Shown here: positions 57,351 to 64,000 of the stretch, one piece after another | Layout: the number at the start of each line of letters is the position of its first letter | Numbering within the stretch: position 1 is the stretch's first letter | NCBI GenBank assembly: GCA_025765615.1 | Contig: JAIVFJ010000069.1 | Coordinates: 62,001 to 126,000 of the forward strand | Length of the DNA: 64,000 bases | Reading direction: 5' to 3' | Source: Zopfochytrium polystomum | Lineage: Eukaryota; Chytridiomycota; Chytridiomycetes; Chytridiales; Chytridiaceae | Notes under the pieces: model-generated | What the model saw: only the letters and a program-made list of their open reading frames with translations | What the model was told of the DNA's origin: nothing | The model's database searches: none | Position numbers and translations under genes: made by a program

Positions 57351-58792
57351 ATGGCAAGTCACGCTGCATATCGCCGCCTGGCAAAGGAGTCGGCCACTAT
57401 CGCGGCCAACCCTCCTCCCTTCATCGTGGCGAGGCCCCTGGAATCGAACATCCTGGAATGGTATGGTGTCGCAGTATATCCCCTTGGAGAACATTCCCGA
57501 TGAGTGGAATAATGGATGCTGGTGGCGTGGTGGAGCTCGGTGTGAACCTGGAGATCTCTCGGCTTGGCATGTCGGCGTCAGCAAGTGGTGGTGCGGCACC
57601 GAAGCTGTCGGAAGAGGTTGCAGCGACTGGCTATGTACCTCCCCAGCAAGTACGGCACATATCGAAATGCGAACATCTGAAAGCCGCTAGACTCTCCCTG
57701 TGGTTCCCCCGCTGGATCTTCGATGCTCAGCCGCACTACAAAAGTGCTGCTTCACCCTCCCCTACTTCTCACCTCTTTTCAATCAGGCACTACATTGTCC
57801 GAGGACCCCCTGAGACGCCGTACGAGGGCGGCGAGTATCATGGCAAATTGATCTTCCCTGGTATGGTTAATCATTGACCCCTCAGCGAGGCTGATCTGCT
57901 TGTTTTGTAAGATAACTATCCCTTCAAACCGCCCGCCATTAAGATGCTGACGCCAAATGGTTTGTATCGTGTGTTCCAAGCTACTATATTTATTGCTGCG
58001 TCCAGGTCGATTCCAAATCGATTTTAGGCTCTGCCTAACGATGAGTGACTACCATCGTGAGTTATAAGCGTTGACGACCTTTGCACCCGCATTTCTGCTA
58101 ACTTGTGGATTAACCAGCCAACACATGGAATCCGGCATGGTCCGTTTCAACCATACTGACAGGCTTGCTGAGTTTTATGGTGAGAGCCGGCCTGCCGAAA
58201 CCTCTGATTGTTAAGTTATTGATTATTGCAGCTCGAGGAAACACCGACAACTGGAAGCATTAAAACGTCCCTAGCAGAGCGACGTCTCCTCGCCAAAAAG
58301 TCTCACGCTTTCAACCTCAATAATTCCAAATTCGCGGCTGTTTTTCCGGAGTACTGCACGCCGGAACCTCTCCCACTCCCAAATATGCCGGGGCTAAAGC
58401 CGGCAGTTGCCGTGTCCCCGGCAGCGCCACCGAACTCTTCAAGCACCTCTTTATCTTCTGCATTCACACTGCCTCCACCATCGCAAGCCACTCCTGCATC
58501 TTCTACATCAGCACCGCAGTCGTCACTACCAGAAATCATTTCATCAAATGCAACCGCCAGTACAGTTGGCGCCAAAAGCCAGCTTCGCCAACGCACGGAC
58601 GCTGCGCGCGGAGGAGACGCGGGAAGTTCGAGCACTTCCCTGGCACCTCCGCACGGTGCGCAAACTCGCCGTGCAGCCGTAGGACTCGTAGACCAAGCTT
58701 GGCAGTCTGTGCGTTCAAATGTCATTGTTCTATTGCTGCTTGCGTTGCTATCGTACCTCGTATTCTTAAAAGTTTTGAGCCGTTTGGAGTGA
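57351..58792 (+). CDS. UBC6: Tail-anchored ubiquitin-conjugating enzyme E2 (Ubc6/UBE2J type)
   Basis: Six exons, 57351-57460, 57787-57860, 57912-57959, 58006-58056, 58118-58179 and 58232-58792, give 301 residues. The UBC fold begins MASHAAYRRLAKE and includes [42 protein letters not shown] and RLCLTMSDYHPNTWNP. The catalytic residue is Cys87, the same number as in yeast Ubc6. TGSIKTS and a long Ser/Pro/Ala-rich linker lead to a C-terminal membrane anchor (NVIVLLLLALLSYLVFLKVL), so the domain faces the cytosol on the ER. It acts with Doa10-type E3 ligases in ER-associated degradation. Intron 1 is 326 bp, unusually long for this window. No frame problem is seen. Confidence 0.95.
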
Positions 58793-60890
58793 CGATTTTC
58801 GATATGAAACTGGCCGTGCCACGAGGGATGGCCTCCTCCCTCAAATGAACGGCGGGACTTGTGAGTGAACGGGTCGGACAAAAAGTATGTGGAAAAGGTT
58901 TCTAATGTCGGCGTATTGTGGACGACGAGGGCTGCCACCACTTGGCTGGTTATTTTAAAAGTGGGAAGAGAAACGGGAGGAGAAAAGGAAAGAGGGTCTG
59001 TGGTTTTCGTCGTCTTTCTCCTTTAAAGTGTCATGCATCACATTTCCGTCCAATACATCAACTCACTTCGTTGAGTGCCACCTGTTGCCCCGCAAACCTT
59101 GTTTCGCGTGAGCGGAACGTTTCCCTTTATGCCTATCAGCGCAAACCGCATTGAACCCACATTAGCCTTTGTTGTGGCACCCATCGAATTTCATATCTTC
59201 AACCCCAACACATTTCCAGCATCCCACTATCAAAGTGTCAGCCCATTGTATCTCAGAGGGTTTGTTCTTCATGCTGAGCAAAGCTTCTGCCGAGAAGGGG
59301 ATTGATTCTATGCAGTAGAACTCAATATAAAAGGACTTGACTTGAAACGTAACAATACTGACGTCTTTTTTCCCCCCCTAATCATGCCAAATTCTTGTCC
59401 AGCCATCGCAGCCTTGAACATGCAATGGAATATTCTCTTTGCAGATCGAATCAGCTTACACAAGTTTTGCTGTTAAGGGGTAGAGGATTTTGTTTTTCAA
59501 TTGGTCATCTCTGGGATTTGTCACAATGGGTCTGAAAACTCTTACTCAATGCTTTTTTTCGACCCAAACGACTCAAACAGGCCATGAAAACAGGTTTTTA
59601 AAATTGACACTGCAAAGAGAATATGAAAGAGCATGTAACTGCCCCAAGTTTTCCTGTGGTTGGGAGGTGGACGACTTGGCAGCAGGTGTACCTGCTTGAT
59701 GTCAAGCAGAGGCAGAGCTAGTGGAGGCAGCAACGGAAACAATACTTACAACAGTGGGAATAGTGGTGCTTGTAATTGCCTGCAATCGCCTTCTTGATAA
59801 AGTGCGTTAATGAAAGGACGAAGGGTCAAAGGTTCACAGCAAGACACAGGTTTGCAAAAAAAGTTTGTTCCTGGATTCAGCTCCAATTTAAAGAAAAATT
59901 GACTCGCAAAGGAGCTGCGATTGCCTCCCTAATTGCTTGATGACAAGCCATATTAGAGTTTCTCCAAGCAGCTTATTGAGGATTTGCATCTTTCTGTTTA
60001 TTGCTCATTTCTGCTGATCTTCTTCTTACCCCATGCGTGTCTGACCCCCCTAGCACTTTATTATGGCCAGGGCGATCATCAGGGTCGGTTTTTAAAAAGA
60101 AACGGACGGTTGTTCAAAATTACTGCCTGCCTCTAGGTTCCACCACCTCCACAATCAAGCAAATGGGAATTTCAGCATCAATTTTGGGTATCTGACACTC
60201 GACTTTCTGCTTTGTCCAAAATCAGATCCTATCAATATTTTCACTGCGCAGTTTTTCTTCCTCATTCCTCCTTCCATCTCCTCACTCAGAGTAGATCGTT
60301 CACATCCTCTATGCATTGTATCCTGTCAGTTTTGCGAACAAGGTAAACATTGCGAATTGCATTTTGTCATTCCGGGTGGCTGCACATGCCGAAACCCGGC
60401 AGCTTTCGCCGAACCTTGACAGAGCATAGTGAGCAACACGCCGAACTTTCCACCTCAATTTCCGAACAGAGGTGCACAAAGACTGTGGCCTTGTAACTCT
60501 TTTAAGCTCTATTTACTGAATCTTTCATTAACATTGGTCCAGATTTTCGGATGAAGTACTCCTTGCCCCGGTGCAAGTACCTTCTTGGCCGTGGCCCTGT
60601 GTCATACTTTTACCACGTTAGTTCAATCACTCTAATTTGACAACTATGCTGGATGGTCATGGGCGCACTTACGGTAGTACTCAAGGTCCTCTGCGCACAA
60701 AAAACATATATGTATACATATATATATTACAATGATTAGCGAGCGTTCTAGGTGATTGGCAACGGCGTTTTTGTCGACAACCCACCGTCTTCCTTGGCTT
60801 TCCCAGACTCCCCCGCAACGAACTTTTTCTTTTGCGGCGGGGCTGACCGAAAAACGACCGCCTTTCCGGTCTAGTTTTGGATAGGGCCTG
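58793..60890. other. Gene-free region between UBC6 and CFAP100
   Basis: No gene is recognised in 2.1 kb. A decayed LTR-B end (TCACTCAGAGTAGATCG) lies at about 60280-60300, and an AT dinucleotide palindrome (ATATATGTATACATATATAT) is at about 60706-60726. Confidence 0.5.
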
Positions 60891-60892
60891 TC

Positions 60893-60924
<32 letters not shown>

Positions 60925-63904
60925 CCCCAGTTTCTGCGAAACCACCGAGAGTTCACCTTTTTCTTTACTGGCGCGCGCGCCCGCTCGAGCGCTCGCTGGA
61001 CGCGCTCTTCCTGCTTCGCCCTCTCTGCCTCGAGTTTCTCCTCGCGCAAGTTTTGTCGCCGCTCCTTGTCCTTGGCCTGCGCATGGTTTTTTCCCACGGG
61101 ATTTTTCGATTGAAACAGTGAGGGAAGGTGCTAGGATAAAAAAGTACAGAAGGGGAGGACACTACCCACGCTCCTTTACCTTCTCAGCTTGCTCGACTTT
61201 CTCCACCGGCATCATCTCAATCGTCTCAAACAGCTGCTCCAGCTTGTTCTCGATGTTGGCCAGCATCTGGAGTGTTCCCAAGTTTGCGTCGCTGTCGCCG
61301 ATGCATTTTTTGTACACCTCTTTGACCTTGTGGTTCAGCTTCTCGAGGATCTCCTCTTGGGATTCTGCACCGACTAGGCCGGAGGTAAACATCCTGCGAG
61401 AAGCGGGACATTTGATTCGAGAGAGTTAGCTTTGTTTTCGAACATGGGCTGACTCTCCAACGCATTTGAAGGATCTCTTGTTCTACCGCACCTTCACGCG
61501 CGTCTCTCTCTTTTTCTTACTTTGATCGTTCTTCCAGCATGCGCGATTTTTCGTCTTCTCTTGCAATTGCGGCGTTGAGTAGCTCAATTTGTTGAGTAAG
61601 GCTCTGAGTTTCTTTTTCCCTTTGCGTGGAGGAAAAGACATTGGACGCGTAAGTTAGCGAAGGGCGGGGTTCTTGGCTCAATTCAGGTGCTCCAAAAGCG
61701 AAAAACTCGCAAAACCCACATCCGCGCCTCCGTCTCGACGATTTTCTGCTTAATCTCCTCCAGCGCCTCCTCCGTCTCCTGGCAATTCTGTATCAGCGCC
61801 AGGTTGTTCTCCTCCAGCTCCGAAAAGATGTCGAGCAGCTGCTGCGGCGACTTGAAATACAACGACGGATCTTCGACGTCGTTCCAGAGGTCATCGTCGC
61901 CGGCGTCTCCCGCTCCACCTCCACCTGTACCCGGTGTGCCGTCTGCCTCGAGGGCGTTTGCGGCGGCCGCTGCAGAGCCAGGAGGCCCTTCCCCATCGCC
62001 GTCGTCGTCGCCACGCGCGGCGCGTGCGGTGCGCGTCGGGCGACGGCCAGAGTTTTTCCATTTGCTTCGGCCTGTTGTTGGATGTTTTTCGTGCGTGTTT
62101 GAGGCATTAGAATGGGAAAATGGAAAGAGATTTGGCTGAGAATGCCACTGCGCAATCAGGAACAAAAGTCGGCCTACGTGGCGAGGATCCGGCAGAGTCC
62201 GCTGTCCCAGTGGCCTTTTTCTCTTTTTCCTTCTGGTGGTAAGTTTCAAACAAGGATTAATGAACTATTTTAGGGACGCCCTTACCCCCCGCCTCAAGCG
62301 GGAAACAGAACGAGAAGAATGGGAACAGGAACGACGCACACACCTCCTTTCGCAATTTCATCTGCTCCTCGAAAAACTCCTTTGGAGTGAGCTTGTCCAG
62401 AAAGTGCCGGTACCGCTGCAAGTCCTTCAGCTGGTCCTCGTTTTTGGACATATCGCTCCTTATGCTCATTATTTGCACGTTGACTTTTTTGATTTCCTGG
62501 ATTTTCTCAAGCTTGGCCTTCGTTTCCATTTCGGCCCTGAGTTTCGGTTTCAAAGAAAAAGCAAGAAGAGAAGCAGAGGTTGCGGGAGAGCCAGTTATTA
62601 TGTTGTTCTGTTCCTTCAAAAAATAGCCGACCTTTTGATTGCCTCTACCGAGTTTTTGTCGTTTTCCTTCAAAAAGGCGTCGAACTTGGCAGCATCTTCC
62701 TCAAGGGCCTTCTCGTCCTCCAACAACTTCTGCTCCTCCGCCTTTTAAATTCACCAAACACAGTTTGTAAATAAGCGGCGTGAGCCGCACACTGCTATTT
62801 CTTAAATGTTACAAAGCCTTACTTGAGCAATCTCCTCAAGCTTCCTCATCTCCTGTCTCTTCACACCGAGAGCGTACTGCACGAGGAACATTTCGCGCTT
62901 CTTTGCGATGAAGTCCTGCAGGTTTTCCTTGCCAAAGTGCCTGTCGGCTGGAAAGGTTTCAGGCAATCAATCAATGGCCCGCGCAAGTTGCAGGGAGGAG
63001 GAAAACGAAAGGATTAGTGAAGGTCACCTCGGCCCTGCTTGTTGATAAGAATTTTGTCGGAATCCCTCCGTCTCAGCTTGTCATAAAACTGGGCGTCGTC
63101 CTCCTCCTCTGCGAGCAGGTCCTTGAAATTTTTTCTCTTTACAAGGTTCTTTTCGTAAATGCTCAGTGTCTTGAGCTTCTCTTTCGCCTATTTGTTATTA
63201 CCCCCCGTGGTTTTTCGTAGCGGTTAGTTAGGGAACAGAGAGGAAAGAATTCAATTCGATCTGAATTTCGTCCTCTCGCTCGACGTTCCAGCTCCACGGA
63301 ATTTAAAAAAAAAAAAAAAAAAAGAAAAGAAATAGCACCAACCTCCTGCTTCAATCTTCGCTCTTCTTCCCGCAGATCGAAAATTTCAACGTCCGATGGC
63401 ATTCGGAACGGGTTGTGACCTGGGGGTGTCGGTTTCAGCAACTGCTTTTTACGAGATTTGCTACTTCGAGGCGGGGACGGAAAGCTCACCCTTGCCAGCA
63501 AAGGTATCTGCCACTTCGTTATCTGTCTCCGTCTTTGCTTTAATCTCTGGAAGTTTAAGGATCTTGCTTCGTGGAGACTCTGTTCAATGGGGTAGTGGTG
63601 GGGCGGGTGGTCAAGGAGGGGTAGGGGAACCGGGGTCGTAGGGGCGGATCCTGTTATTTCAGACCGAGGCGTGGGGCGTATGGGGCGAAAGACCAACCAG
63701 TGATCTTTGGCGGCGGCAGCCGCTTTTGCTTGTGCCTCTGGTGTTGGGTGGCAGGGGTGTTGGGGTTGCGAGTGGTTAAAAATCGAGTCGGTTCCGGGAG
63801 GATCGCCCACGCCGTAAGGGAACGTGCCCCGGTCGTCGATCTACCTGGTTCTCCTTGGCCAGGGCCGGATCCATGGACGCCGCAACGGATGCGCTCGCCG
63901 TCAT
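60891..63904 (-). CDS. CFAP100: Cilia- and flagella-associated protein 100 (CCDC37/MIA1 type)
   Basis: Twelve exons: 63904-63845, 63577-63490, 63419-63343, 63187-63028, 62947-62823, 62741-62632, 62536-62344, 62232-62178, 62071-61720, 61619-61521, 61393-61180, 61076-60891; about 572 residues (human 611). After HNPFRMPSDVEIFDLREEER come coiled-coil blocks with family motifs: DFIAKKREMFLVQYALGVKR, EEDAAKFDAFLKENDKNSV, KVNVQIMSIRSDMSKNEDQL, YRHFLDKLTPKEFFEE, FKSPQQLLDIFSELEENNL and LIQNCQETEEALEE. Exons 8-9 add an acidic, Gly-rich insert. In Chlamydomonas the MIA complex (CFAP100/CFAP73) regulates I1 inner-arm dynein. Its presence implies a flagellated zoospore. The C-terminus reads into a T30 tract (poly-Lys) and may really be spliced elsewhere; exon 1 placement is by phase. 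Confidence 0.88.
60895..60924. repeat. Poly-T tract (T30)
   Basis: It lies at the 3' end of the CFAP100 reading frame, where it would encode poly-Lys. Length is probably unreliable. Confidence 0.9.
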
Positions 63905-64000
63905 GGCTTGGTGTTGGGGACGGGGCTTGGCCTGAGATGATATCGGACAATTTCCGTCCCGAAAAAATTTTCGAACGGGAACCCCGCGCGGCGAGGGCTG

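Overview
The window is nuclear DNA of a zoosporic (chytrid-like) fungus. Three things point there: a carbamoyl-phosphate synthetase small-subunit gene with a fungal-type arginine attenuator peptide uORF in its leader, a Whi3-type RNA-binding protein, and a CFAP100 (CCDC37) gene, which encodes a ciliary/flagellar protein that non-flagellated fungi lack. Host genes have many short GT-AG introns (mostly about 45-110 bp), and exons were joined by eye using splice sites, phase and family similarity. No species can be named.

Left arm (1-11.2 kb), host genes: partial BMT5-like rRNA methyltransferase (-), AAP uORF plus CPA1 (+), a 16-exon DHX33-type DEAH helicase (-) converging on CPA1, a repeat-rich gap with a solo LTR, then a Whi3-like two-RRM protein (-).

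Middle (12.8-24.5 kb), a nested transposon cluster: a decayed chromodomain Ty3/gypsy element carries a precise solo LTR of another family (called LTR-B here) and an antisense Ty1/copia element (target duplication GGACC), which itself contains a solo gypsy LTR (duplication AGTGC). The gypsy LTR holds a perfect heat-shock-element array. A Sel1-repeat protein gene (25.3-28.7 kb, -) follows.

28.7-43.3 kb is mostly gene-free: LTR-B solos, tRNA-derived SINE-like pieces, a truncated gypsy LTR and a young copia element (34.6-41.4 kb, 789-bp LTRs, duplication AAGCC) whose reverse transcriptase carries a deletion.

Right arm (43.6-64 kb), compact host genes: cytidine deaminase (-) head to head with an SDR dehydrogenase (+), a long disordered protein (-), a cytochrome P450 (+), a secreted, probably GPI-anchored protein (+), then UBA3 (NEDD8 E1 catalytic subunit) and UBC6 (tail-anchored ERAD E2) in tandem 77 bp apart, and CFAP100 (-) at the right edge.

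Functional themes are arginine/pyrimidine precursor supply (CPA1, CDD1), ribosome and RNA biology (BMT5, DHX33, Whi3-like) and ubiquitin-family conjugation (UBA3, UBC6). Three host genes each carry exactly one extra base relative to the expected frame, which suggests residual assembly indels rather than pseudogenes.
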